Positions 1 to 7,433 of a stretch of DNA of 64,000 nt are shown here, piece by piece. How positions within the stretch are numbered: position 1 is the first letter of the stretch; every line of letters begins with the position of its first letter. Position numbers and translations under genes: made by a program. The stretch comes from JAGIBJ01 sp032119595 (lineage in GTDB: Bacteria; Actinomycetota; Thermoleophilia; Solirubrobacterales; Solirubrobacteraceae), in contig JAUMBQ010000008.1 in the NCBI GenBank assembly GCA_032119595.1, positions 1-64,000 on the forward strand, read 5' to 3'. The notes below the pieces were generated by a model. The model was not told where the DNA came from and did not search any database. It worked only from the letters and a program-made list of their open reading frames with translations.

Positions 1-346
1 CCACTCAGCGCCGGCAGGCCACTCCGCGCTGGCAGGCCCCTCAGCGCTGGCCGGGGCGTGAACGGCCAAAACCTGTCGCCAGGACAACAACAAATGGCCG
101 CTCACCGCCGACCGGCAAGCCACTCCGCGCCGACAAGCCCCTCAGCGCCGGCAGGCGCCTCAGCGCCGGCCGGGGCGTGAACGGCCAAAATCTGCTGCCA
201 GGACAACAACAAATGGCCGCTCACCGCCGACCGGCAAGCCACTCCGCGCCGGCCGGCCACTCCGAGCTGGCCGGCCACTCAGCGCTGACCGGGGCGTGAA
301 CGGCCAAAATCTGTCGCCAGGACAACAACAAATGGCCGCTCACCGC
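1..346. repeat. Interspersed repeat array, locus 1 (three copies of a 48-bp dyad core)
   Basis: Three copies of a conserved 48-bp core lie at 58-105, 177-224 and 296-343, exactly 119 bp apart. Each core starts GTGAACGGCCA and ends TGGCCGCTCAC, so its ends pair as an 11-bp stem with one mismatch. The middle is relatively A-rich and carries a small inner dyad (TGTC/GACA). Between the cores are GC-rich spacers built from short units around CAGCGCTGGCCGG. The same core recurs five times near 20 kb. No credible protein is encoded; open frames through the array simply translate the repeat. Confidence 0.9.
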
Positions 347-664
347 GGGACCAAGATGCAGGCGTGCGCCGCTCGGCTTGCCGAACTAGCCAAAAGCGCC
401 GAAACGCTGAGGAGGCTATCGCGCCGCAGATTCGTTCCGGCTGAGCCGGTTTTAGGCCGCCAGGCCGGGGCCGGATCTGACGGGACGAAGATGCAAGCGA
501 GAGCCGCTCAGCTTGCCGCACCCACCCGAAGACGCCGAAACGCTGAGCAGGTGATCGCGCCGCAGATTTCGTTCGGGCGCGAGTGGTTTAGGCCGCCAGG
601 CCGGGCCGCTTGCGACCGGACGGAAGATGCAAGTGAGCGCCGCTCAGCTTGCCGCACCCGCCAG
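347..664. repeat. 135-bp tandem repeat, about 2.35 copies
   Basis: Copy A (347-481) and copy B (482-616) are aligned with a 135-bp period, and a partial third copy begins near 617 and stops about 9 bp before the secG stop codon. Shared landmarks are AAGATGCA, GCCGCTCAGCTTGCCG, CGCCGAAACGCTGAG, CGCGCCGCAGATT and TTTAGGCCGCCAGGCC. Copies differ by substitutions and small indels. It abuts, but is different from, the 48-bp-core array to its left. No gene is visible in this stretch. Confidence 0.85.
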
Positions 665-670
665 AAAGCC

Positions 671-904
671 TCAGCTTGAAGCGAGCTTGATGAGGGCGAT
701 GGTGTTGAGGACCCAGAGGATGGCGAGGGCGATGGTCCAGCGCGTGACGTTGCGCTCCATCATTGAGCCGCCGCCGAGGGAGCCTTGTCCGCCGCCGACG
801 CCGAAGGCGCCGGAGAGGCCGCCGTCTTTGCCTGCGTGTGCGAGGACGCCGGCGATCAGGCCGACGGAGAGCACGAGCTGCAGGATCTGAAGTGCGAATT
901 CCAC
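671..904 (-). CDS. secG: Preprotein translocase subunit SecG
   Basis: A 77-residue membrane protein with the SecG plan: an N-terminal membrane helix (about residues 3-20), a short polar stretch with a Gly-rich segment (GGLSGAFGVGGGQ, close to the family GGL...FG motif), and a second membrane helix (about 55-72). SecG is the auxiliary subunit of the SecYEG channel in the cytoplasmic membrane. The chosen start is GTG at 904; the frame stays open upstream, but that would add an Arg-rich tail and overlap the CcmI-like gene. GTG lies 5 bp after the stop of that gene, suggesting coupled translation. It lies downstream of cytochrome c maturation genes rather than next to tpiA. Confidence 0.85.
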   Translation of the reverse strand: MEFALQILQLVLSVGLIAGVLAHAGKDGGLSGAFGVGGGQGSLGGGSMMERNVTRWTIALAILWVLNTIALIKLASS

Positions 905-909
905 GGGGA

Positions 910-1242
910 TTAGCGTAGCGCGTCGGGGGCGCCGAGGCGATGTTGCGCTTCGTCGATTGCGGCTTCGGCGTCGTCGAGGGTGTGGAGGAGTGCGGCGGCT
1001 TCGGAGCGGAGGGCGCGTTCGAGGGGGGCTGCGTCGGTGGTGGAGAGCTTGCCGGCGGCTCGGTCGGCGCGGAGTTCGCGGATCTCGTCGAGCTTGCGGT
1101 CTTTGGCGAGTTGTGCGCGGTCGCGGTCTTCGAGGAGGCGCGGATCGATGCCGGTGGCGATGGGTGCGCCGGCGCGGAGGGGCCAAAGGATGAAGCCGAG
1201 GACGGCGGCGGCGATGGTCATGACGATGAGGAACTGGAGCAT
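910..1242 (-). CDS. CcmI-like membrane-anchored protein (putative)
   Basis: A 110-residue protein with one N-terminal membrane segment (about residues 3-22) followed by a charged, probably helical stretch containing DRDRAQLAKDRKLDEIRELR and AAGKLS, and a second helical tract rich in Ala, Glu and Arg. Size and layout match the N-terminal part of CcmI/CycH, the membrane factor that in System I helps present apocytochrome c to the heme lyase. The location between an exo-endo-phosphatase gene, ccmF and secG supports this. It lacks TPR repeats, so this is a short form. Similarity is judged by eye; a generic membrane-anchored coiled-coil protein is the alternative. Confidence 0.5.
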   Translation of the reverse strand: MLQFLIVMTIAAAVLGFILWPLRAGAPIATGIDPRLLEDRDRAQLAKDRKLDEIRELRADRAAGKLSTTDAAPLERALRSEAAALLHTLDDAEAAIDEAQHRLGAPDALR

Positions 1243-1255
1243 GCTGCGGGCGGGA

Positions 1256-2209
1256 TCATCCCCGAGTTTGGATCTTGGCGATCACGACGTCGTGATCGGT
1301 GCCTTTGAGGTCGCGGATGGTGACGGCGCGAACGGCGACGCTGGGCGGGACGAGGACGTGGTCGAGGGTGAGGGCTGCCCAGCGGGCGTTGGTCCAGGTG
1401 GGGCGCCAGGCTTGGCCGACTTCGTCGGAGGCGTCGCGGAATCCGGCGTCGGTGAGTGTGGTGAATGGGTGGTGGTCGAGGGTGGCGTTGAAGTCGCCGA
1501 GGAGGACGGCGGGTGCGGCGACGGACCGGGCGGTGCTGAGCATGGCGCGGGTCGTCGCTTTCCACCGGTCCATGTTGCTTTGGCTGAATGGTGGCGGCGG
1601 GTGGACGCTGCGCATGTGGAGCGACCCGCCGCTGGGGAGTTGCACGAGGCCACCGACGCTGCGTCGGTCTCCGCGGAGGCGCGGGACGGCGGTGACGGGG
1701 TAGCGGGAGTAGAGCGAGATGCCGCGGGCTCCGGGGCCGGGTTGAAGGACGCCGAAGGGCAGAGCGCGGCGCAGGCCGGCAGCCGCAAGGTCCTCGGTCA
1801 CGTCGGGGGTGTCTTCTTGGAGGGCGAGCACGTCGATGCGCTGCGTGCGCACGAGTCGCACGAGGGCTGGGACGTCGACGGTGCCGAAGTGCACGTTGCT
1901 GGTCGCGACGACGAGCTGATCGCCGCGGGCGACGGGCTGATCAGACGCGGTAACGCGTCCGGCGCGCGGCACGAGCAGGACCGCGAGGCCAACGAGTGCG
2001 ACGAGGGCGACGACACGGGCCTTGAGCAGGATCGCCACCACGGCGACGAGCAGCGTGCCGATAGCCGCGTAGGGGATGAAGGCCACCAGGCTCGGAATCG
2101 GCCACCAGACGTCGAAGTCGACGGCGGCGAAGACGGCAAACGGGACCCATGCGAGCGCCAGCACGAACAGGAGCGGGCGCAAGACGAGGCGCAGGGGGCG
2201 GCGAAGCAC
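1256..2209 (-). CDS. Endonuclease/exonuclease/phosphatase family protein, membrane-anchored
   Basis: About 317 residues. The N-terminal third holds two to three hydrophobic segments (LLFVLALAWVPFAVF and following). The C-terminal domain shows the exo-endo-phosphatase metal and catalytic motifs: SNVHFG, LQEDT, LLGDFNATLDHHPF, LDHVLVP and GTDHDVV. This places the catalytic domain outside the membrane or loosely tethered to it; substrate could be DNA, a phospholipid or a phosphorylated sugar. The start is uncertain: no ATG exists, GTG at 2209 is the first conventional codon, and the frame runs open back into the ccmF stop region near 2331. It lies between ccmF and the CcmI-like gene on the same strand, so is likely co-transcribed. 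Confidence 0.75.
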   Translation of the reverse strand: MLRRPLRLVLRPLLFVLALAWVPFAVFAAVDFDVWWPIPSLVAFIPYAAIGTLLVAVVAILLKARVVALVALVGLAVLLVPRAGRVTASDQPVARGDQLVVATSNVHFGTVDVPALVRLVRTQRIDVLALQEDTPDVTEDLAAAGLRRALPFGVLQPGPGARGISLYSRYPVTAVPRLRGDRRSVGGLVQLPSGGSLHMRSVHPPPPFSQSNMDRWKATTRAMLSTARSVAAPAVLLGDFNATLDHHPFTTLTDAGFRDASDEVGQAWRPTWTNARWAALTLDHVLVPPSVAVRAVTIRDLKGTDHDVVIAKIQTRG

Positions 2210-2328
2210 GGGCCGGATGATGACGACGAGCCGCTGTCGGCGAGCCAGGCCGCCGGGCGGATCGCCGGGTCGGTCGCCCGGCCGGTCGGCGGCGCCTGGG
2301 GCTGAGGCGTCGTTCGACGCCCAGCGAA

Positions 2329-4521
2329 TCAGGCGGCGCCGAGCTCCTGGCCCACGCGGGCCAGCGCTGCCGCCTTGGCGCGCGAGCGGGCGACCGACGG
2401 CTGACTGACGGCGAGGAGGCCACCAAGCCCCATCATCCCTGCGCCGATCCACACCCAGAACACGCCTGGAGCGTCGATCGCGCGGGCGATGACCGGCGGA
2501 CTGGCGGCGAGGTGCTGGTCGACGATGCCCTGGAGCGATTTCGCGAGGATCTCGCCGGCCACGTCGTTGCTGATGTCGCGCTCTTCCAGGAGCTTGACGA
2601 AGCCGGTGTTGACGACCTTGGCGCGGTCGACGATGGCTTTGGAGTCCGGCGTCGCGGCCACCCAGAGGTCGCGCATCGGCCCGCTGTTCAGGCTGATCTC
2701 GGTCGTCTCCTCGCCTTCGAAGAACCGCCCGACGGGACCGAATGCAATGGCGGCCGACGACGGGTAGAAGTCGTGCCGTGGGTGGATCAGCTCGGCGGGT
2801 TTGCCGTCGCGCCAGACACGCATGTCGGCGCCGAACTCGATGCGTTCGACGCGGTCTTCGCTGTTGAGCACGATCCGGCCGGTCGGCTTGACGTATTCGA
2901 GTTCGCGGCCACCGGCGAGCTGAATCCGCTCGCCTTGGCGCAGGGGCTGCTGCTTGGTCGTGTCGAAGGCCGTGGAGGCGGCGACGGCCAGCAGCAAGGT
3001 CGAGAGGCCCGCGTGCACGAGGTAGCCGCCGTAGCGCCGCCGGTTGCCGGACACCGCATGCAACAGCGCGAGGGCCGGGGCGTCGCCGGTGAGCGCCCGC
3101 CGCGCGCGGGCTCCGATCACGTACTCGCGGCCGATCGCGACCAGCGTGAAGCCGGCGGCGGTGGCGAGCAGGATTGCCGCGATGCTGCCGGTGCCGCCGG
3201 CGAGGGCAGTCGCCACGCCCGTCGCGAGGCCGGCGGCGAGCGGCAACAGCGTCGCCCGCCCGAACGCCGCCCATCGGCCGCGCCCCCAGGGCAGCAGCGG
3301 CGCGAGCCCGGCGAGCGCGACGATCGCGAGCGCTGACGGCGTCGCGTACTGCGAGAACCACGTCGCGCCGACCGAAGAGGCCTCGCCGGTGAGCGCCTCG
3401 GAGATCAGCGGGAAGAACGTGCCCCACAGAACGACGATGACGAGCACGATGATCGCAAGGTTGCCGAGCAGGAACATCGACTCGCGGGACAGGAGCTGGA
3501 TCTCGCCGTCGGGCTCCAGCAGGGCGCGTCGCTTCACGACCAGCCAGATGCTGAGGGCGAGCAGCGCGCCGATGAGGATCAGGAACGGCGGACCGACCGT
3601 CGAGGCGCCGAAGGCGTGAATCGACTGCAGAATCCCGGAGCGCACGAGGAAGGTCCCAAGGAGGCAGAGCAGGCCCGTCGCCAGGACGAGGCTGACATTC
3701 CAGGTCTTGAGGAGGCCGCGGCGTTCCTGCACGACGATCGTGTGGAGGAATGCGGTGGCGGTGAGCCACGGCATCACGGACGCGTTCTCGACGGGATCCC
3801 AGGCCCAGTAGCCACCCCAGCCGAGTTCTGCGTACGACCAGCGGGAGCCGAGGATGATGCCGGTGCCAAGCAGCAGCCAGGCCGCGAGCGCGTAGCGGCG
3901 CGTGTGCACGATCCAGTCGCCGCCGAGGCGGCCAGCCGCCAGCGCTCCGATGCCGAACGCGAACGGCACGGCGAAGAGCGTGTAGCCGCTGTAGAGCAGC
4001 GGCGGGTGGATCATCATCGTGGGGTAGCGCAGCAGCGGGCTGAGGCCGATGCCGTCTTGCGGGGGGAACGGCACCGTCGCGAAGGGACGCGCGGCGAACA
4101 CGAGCAACCCGGCGAAGAAGGCGGCGAGCAGCAGCAGGACGGCGAGCGCGTACGGCTCAACGTCGCGCATCCGGCCGCGCAGGCTGCGGATCGCGATCGT
4201 CGACGTGACCGAGAGCAGCGTGAGCCACAGCAGCAGCGACCCCTCCTGCGACGCCCAGGGCGCCGCGATCCGGTAGCCGAGCGGCGTGGTGAGGGAGGCG
4301 TGGCCGGTGACGACGGTGTAGCTGAAGTCCGGCCGGATGAAGGCGACCTCCATCAGCACGAATGCTCCGACTGAGAGGGCGAGCAGCGCGTAGAGCGCGC
4401 GCCGCGCCGCGACCATCAGCGTGGCTGGGCCAGCGCCGCGAGCAGCTGCGAGCGCCGCACCCGATCCGAAGATCGAGACACCCAAGGCGAGGATTAGCAG
4501 CGCCCGTCCGACGACGTCCAT
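2329..4521 (-). CDS. ccmF: Cytochrome c heme lyase CcmF
   Basis: A 730-residue polytopic membrane protein with the WWD signature WGGYWAWDPVENAS at about residues 235-248, the heme-handling loop of CcmF/CcmC/CcsA proteins. Many hydrophobic helices span most of the length, and a long extracytoplasmic region lies near the C-terminus (about 530-690), as in CcmF. In System I it takes heme from holo-CcmE and ligates it to apocytochrome c outside the membrane. The length is slightly above the usual 620-680. ATG start at 4521, 14 bp downstream of the ccmE stop. Same-strand neighbours CcmE and CcmI-like form one maturation operon. Confidence 0.93.
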   Translation of the reverse strand: MDVVGRALLILALGVSIFGSGAALAAARGAGPATLMVAARRALYALLALSVGAFVLMEVAFIRPDFSYTVVTGHASLTTPLGYRIAAPWASQEGSLLLWLTLLSVTSTIAIRSLRGRMRDVEPYALAVLLLLAAFFAGLLVFAARPFATVPFPPQDGIGLSPLLRYPTMMIHPPLLYSGYTLFAVPFAFGIGALAAGRLGGDWIVHTRRYALAAWLLLGTGIILGSRWSYAELGWGGYWAWDPVENASVMPWLTATAFLHTIVVQERRGLLKTWNVSLVLATGLLCLLGTFLVRSGILQSIHAFGASTVGPPFLILIGALLALSIWLVVKRRALLEPDGEIQLLSRESMFLLGNLAIIVLVIVVLWGTFFPLISEALTGEASSVGATWFSQYATPSALAIVALAGLAPLLPWGRGRWAAFGRATLLPLAAGLATGVATALAGGTGSIAAILLATAAGFTLVAIGREYVIGARARRALTGDAPALALLHAVSGNRRRYGGYLVHAGLSTLLLAVAASTAFDTTKQQPLRQGERIQLAGGRELEYVKPTGRIVLNSEDRVERIEFGADMRVWRDGKPAELIHPRHDFYPSSAAIAFGPVGRFFEGEETTEISLNSGPMRDLWVAATPDSKAIVDRAKVVNTGFVKLLEERDISNDVAGEILAKSLQGIVDQHLAASPPVIARAIDAPGVFWVWIGAGMMGLGGLLAVSQPSVARSRAKAAALARVGQELGAA

Positions 4522-4535
4522 CGTGGCGACTCCGC

Positions 4536-4997
4536 TCAGGTCTTCGGGACGATGGGGCCGCCACCGTCTGGGTTCATCGGCTCACCGTTGAACTTCGAGG
4601 GGCACTTCGTGACGAGCGTGTTGTCTTGGCCCACGAAGGTGGCCGCGTCGGAGCCGGCAGCTCCGCGCTTCACATCGATCAGGATGTCTCGGCCCTCGCG
4701 GAACGTGTCCGGGACGGTGCCGCGATACGTGACGGAGATCTGCTCGCCAGCCGCCGTGCCGGGATGGCCGAGTTTGAAGTGCAGCACGCCCTCGGGCCGG
4801 CTCACGCTGCCCTCGATCACGCGCCCGCCGACGCGGTACGTCTGCTGCGGGTCGGCGGTGGCCGCGATCTGCCCCGGGAAACGCTCGGGGCTAGCGGCCG
4901 AGAACGTCGTGTAGACGAGCATGCCGGAGAGGAAGAGCGCCAGCGTAAGGGCGACGGTGAAGCGCGCAGTGCGGCGGCGCGAGCGAGAAACCTGCAC
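4536..4997 (-). CDS. ccmE: Cytochrome c maturation heme chaperone CcmE, Cys-type
   Basis: A 153-residue protein with a basic N-terminus, a membrane anchor (about 13-34) and a beta-rich domain with family motifs YRVGGRV, VSRPEGVLHF and ISVTYRGTVPDTF. CcmE carries heme covalently from CcmC to CcmF. The canonical heme-binding His motif is absent; the matching position reads TKCPSKF (Cys132, Phe136). Known Cys-type CcmE proteins carry CxxxY, so Phe in place of Tyr is noteworthy. It is first in the ccmE-ccmF-EEP-ccmI-secG run; no ccmA-D genes are in view. Confidence 0.88.
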   Translation of the reverse strand: MQVSRSRRRTARFTVALTLALFLSGMLVYTTFSAASPERFPGQIAATADPQQTYRVGGRVIEGSVSRPEGVLHFKLGHPGTAAGEQISVTYRGTVPDTFREGRDILIDVKRGAAGSDAATFVGQDNTLVTKCPSKFNGEPMNPDGGGPIVPKT

Positions 4998-5136
4998 ATC
5001 GGCGAGTATCGCAGAGCCAAAGCGGCCGGGGATGCGGTCCGGGCGCCCGGCTCCAAAAGTGCCGCATTCCGGCGGGAATCACCATAACTCTGTGACCACG
5101 GTCGCTTACCTACGCCTCCGTCGCTACGATCCGCCG

Positions 5137-5565
5137 ATGAACGCCACCCCGATGACCGCAACCCGCCGTCTGGAGCAGGCCCTGCTGGTCCTTTCCATGT
5201 TCGTCGGCAGCATCGCGATGTGGCTCGGTTCGCCTGCGCTGTGGCTCTGGCTCGCCGGCCGCAGCTCCAAAGTGTCGTCGACCGCGATGGCCTCGCTGCT
5301 GATGGTGCTGATCGGCATTCCGGTCACGATGGTGCTGATCGGCAAGATCCTCTCGCGCTTGGACCATCGCTACATGGCGTCGTTCGGTCCGTCGGAGACC
5401 GGCGCCCATAACCCGGCGCGCTGGCTGGCGTCGATGCGCGGTGCCGACAGCAGTGAGCCGCCCACGATGCTCGACAAGGTGATGGTGATCTCGGTCGGCC
5501 TCGCCCTGCTCGCTTCGGGCATCTACTTCGCGCTGTTCTCGGGCGGAAGCCAGATGCGCAACTAA
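5137..5565 (+). CDS. Conserved membrane protein of unknown function
   Basis: A 142-residue protein with three predicted membrane segments (about 15-40, 46-68 and 115-135). A cytoplasmic or external loop between the second and third contains a polar stretch (SRLDHRYMASFGPSETGAHN). Start ATG at 5137, because the upstream open frame is antisense to ccmE and Arg-rich. It is transcribed divergently from ccmE with about 140 bp between them and converges on the GGDEF/HD-GYP gene, with only 10 bp between stop codons. I do not recognise a family. Confidence 0.65.
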   Translation: MNATPMTATRRLEQALLVLSMFVGSIAMWLGSPALWLWLAGRSSKVSSTAMASLLMVLIGIPVTMVLIGKILSRLDHRYMASFGPSETGAHNPARWLASMRGADSSEPPTMLDKVMVISVGLALLASGIYFALFSGGSQMRN

Positions 5566-5575
5566 CGCGCCGGCG

Positions 5576-7243
5576 TCAGCGGCCGCTGGAGACCGCGTGG
5601 CCTTTGAAGGCCGTCGCGTCCTTGGCAGCGCTGGCAAAGAACGCTTCCACGACGCGCGGGTCGAACTGCGTCCCGGCGCAGTTCTGGAGTTCGCGCAGCG
5701 CGACGCCGGGCGACATCGCCTTGCGGAACGGGCGATCAGACGTCATCGCGTTGTAGGCGTCGCAGACCGCGATGATGCGCGCGCCGAGCGGGATTTGCTC
5801 GCCGGCCAGCCCATCCGGGTAGCCGTTGCCGTCGAAATGTTCATGGCTTGAACGCACGAGCGCCGCCGTGTGCGTGCGGGCGTGGGCTGCAAATGCCAAG
5901 CGCCCGCCCGTGATCGTGTGCTTCTTCACGAACGCCCACTCGTCGTCGTCGAGTTCGCCCTTCTTGGCGAGGATTGAGTCTGGGATCGAACTCTTCCCGA
6001 TGTCGTGCAGGTCCGCGGCGACGCGAACGGCCTCGACCTCGTCCCCACCGAGATTCATGTGCTCGGCAATGACCTGCGCCATCGCGGCCACGCGGCCCGC
6101 ATCGCCTTCTTTGACGCGCCGCTTCGGGCCGTCGGTGAGAGACTGGAGCGTGGGCTGCTTGCCTTTGCGCGTGGCCTTGTCGGAGTACATCCGCTCGTCG
6201 GCCATCACCAGTGCAGCCTCGACATCGCTGGCGTCGCCCGGGACCCAGACGGTGCCGACCGAGGTGCCAATGCTCCAGCCGTCGCCCTCGTCGGTGAGCG
6301 CCTCGGTCGCCGCCTGGATCAGCGCCTCGCTGCGCAGCTCGTCGATCTGCGTGAGGACGCAGAACTCGTCGCCGCCCAGGCGGTACGCCTTGGCGCCGAG
6401 ATCCTCGACCGCCTTCGTGAGATTGCGCCCGAGCCGGTTCAGGAGTTCGTCGCCGGCAGCATGGCCGAAGGTGTCGTTGTAGCCCTTGAACCCGTCGAGG
6501 TCGAAGAGCGCCAACAGCACCTTCTCGTCGTCGCCGGCGCTGGGCAGGGCGGCTTCGAGGTCGAGCTGCAGCGCGCGGCGGTTGTTGAGGCCGGTGAGGG
6601 CGTCGGTGAGCGCCTCGTCGCGACTGGCCTCGAGCAGTTCTTCGTTTTGCGCGAAGAGCCGGCGGACGATGCGGTGGTCCTGGATCGACCGGGCATAGAA
6701 GTAGGCGAACACGCTGAGGAGGAGCAGGACCGTAAATCCGGTTCCTTGGAGCGCCTGCGAACGGGCGAACTCGGCGCGCGCGGCGTAGTCCTCACTGGCC
6801 CGGGCAAGCTCGCGGTTGGCCGTTTCCTGCGCGCTGACCTGGCGGCGCACGGCGGCGACGCCCGCGGGCGAGGTGAGGGCACGCTGCCGAGCGAGCGCGT
6901 AGCTCGCGTCGCCGCGTGTCGAGAACACTTCGATCGCCTTTGCGGCCTTCGGCACCGTCGCGGGCGGATCGCTGGCGCGCAGCGCGCTCAGGTCTTCGGC
7001 GATGGCGTTCCGCAACTCTTTGGACTCGACATCAGCATCCGCGACGGACCGCCCGATCTGGACGAGGTGCGGCAGGGAAGCTTCGCGTTCGAGCGATTGC
7101 CCGACCCGCGCAATGGTGAGTTGTGCCTTGCGGGCGGTGTCGGCACGGCCCTGAAGAATGGCGATCAGCGCGACCGCGGCGATACCCAGCGCGACCATCA
7201 CGATCGGAACGACGTAGGTCAGGCGAGATTTCGACGGCTTCAT
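5576..7243 (-). CDS. GGDEF / HD-GYP domain protein (cyclic-di-GMP synthesis and hydrolysis)
   Basis: A 555-residue protein: membrane segment (about 10-30), extracytoplasmic sensor region of about 135 residues, second membrane segment (168-184), coiled-coil linker, GGDEF domain with intact active-site GGDEF (290-294), then HD-GYP domain with HDIGK (413-417), HEHFDG (467-472) and GYP (474-476). GGDEF makes cyclic-di-GMP; HD-GYP linearises it. The inhibitory I-site RxxD is not seen before GGDEF. In the HD-GYP metal motif the usual first His of HHE is Ser (SHEH), a partial variant. Start ATG at 7243; the upstream frame is open but passes through two palindromes that look regulatory. It is monocistronic. 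Confidence 0.9.
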   Translation of the reverse strand: MKPSKSRLTYVVPIVMVALGIAAVALIAILQGRADTARKAQLTIARVGQSLEREASLPHLVQIGRSVADADVESKELRNAIAEDLSALRASDPPATVPKAAKAIEVFSTRGDASYALARQRALTSPAGVAAVRRQVSAQETANRELARASEDYAARAEFARSQALQGTGFTVLLLLSVFAYFYARSIQDHRIVRRLFAQNEELLEASRDEALTDALTGLNNRRALQLDLEAALPSAGDDEKVLLALFDLDGFKGYNDTFGHAAGDELLNRLGRNLTKAVEDLGAKAYRLGGDEFCVLTQIDELRSEALIQAATEALTDEGDGWSIGTSVGTVWVPGDASDVEAALVMADERMYSDKATRKGKQPTLQSLTDGPKRRVKEGDAGRVAAMAQVIAEHMNLGGDEVEAVRVAADLHDIGKSSIPDSILAKKGELDDDEWAFVKKHTITGGRLAFAAHARTHTAALVRSSHEHFDGNGYPDGLAGEQIPLGARIIAVCDAYNAMTSDRPFRKAMSPGVALRELQNCAGTQFDPRVVEAFFASAAKDATAFKGHAVSSGR

Positions 7244-7251
7244 GCGAGGAA

Positions 7252-7271
7252 CTGGTCTGATGACAGACCAG
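7252..7271. promoter_or_regulatory. Perfect 8-bp inverted repeat next to the GGDEF/HD-GYP start
   Basis: CTGGTCTG and CAGACCAG are separated by 4 bp and end 9 bp before the ATG on the minus strand. In RNA it would form a stem just before the ribosome binding region; in DNA it is a good dimeric-regulator site. Its function is inferred only. Confidence 0.4.
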
Positions 7272-7320
7272 TGGTCCACCATCGGTTCCCCACAGCAGTC
7301 CGTGAGAGCGATCAAGAAGC

Positions 7321-7338
7321 ATCGGACGTTCGTCCGAT
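7321..7338. promoter_or_regulatory. 18-bp palindrome, TetR-type operator candidate
   Basis: ATCGGACG and CGTCCGAT are separated by 2 bp, a perfect dyad about 80 bp upstream of the GGDEF/HD-GYP start. Half-sites and spacing resemble operators of TetR-family repressors. No TetR gene is adjacent. Confidence 0.4.
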
Positions 7339-7433
7339 CACGATGGTGCCGCGTCTGGTGTGTAGACCCCAGATCCCGCGCGCCCGCGACGCATTTCCGC
7401 CCCCGGTCGGCACTCAACCCGACTGGGTCGGCC

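Noticed and set aside
1..346. CRISPR array at the left edge
   Set aside because: The spacers are themselves repetitive and related to each other, not unique.
2209..2331. N-terminal extension of the exo-endo-phosphatase upstream of GTG 2209
   Set aside because: The frame is open but has no ATG, GTG or TTG before the ccmF stop, and reads Pro/Gly/Asp-rich; kept only as a caveat.
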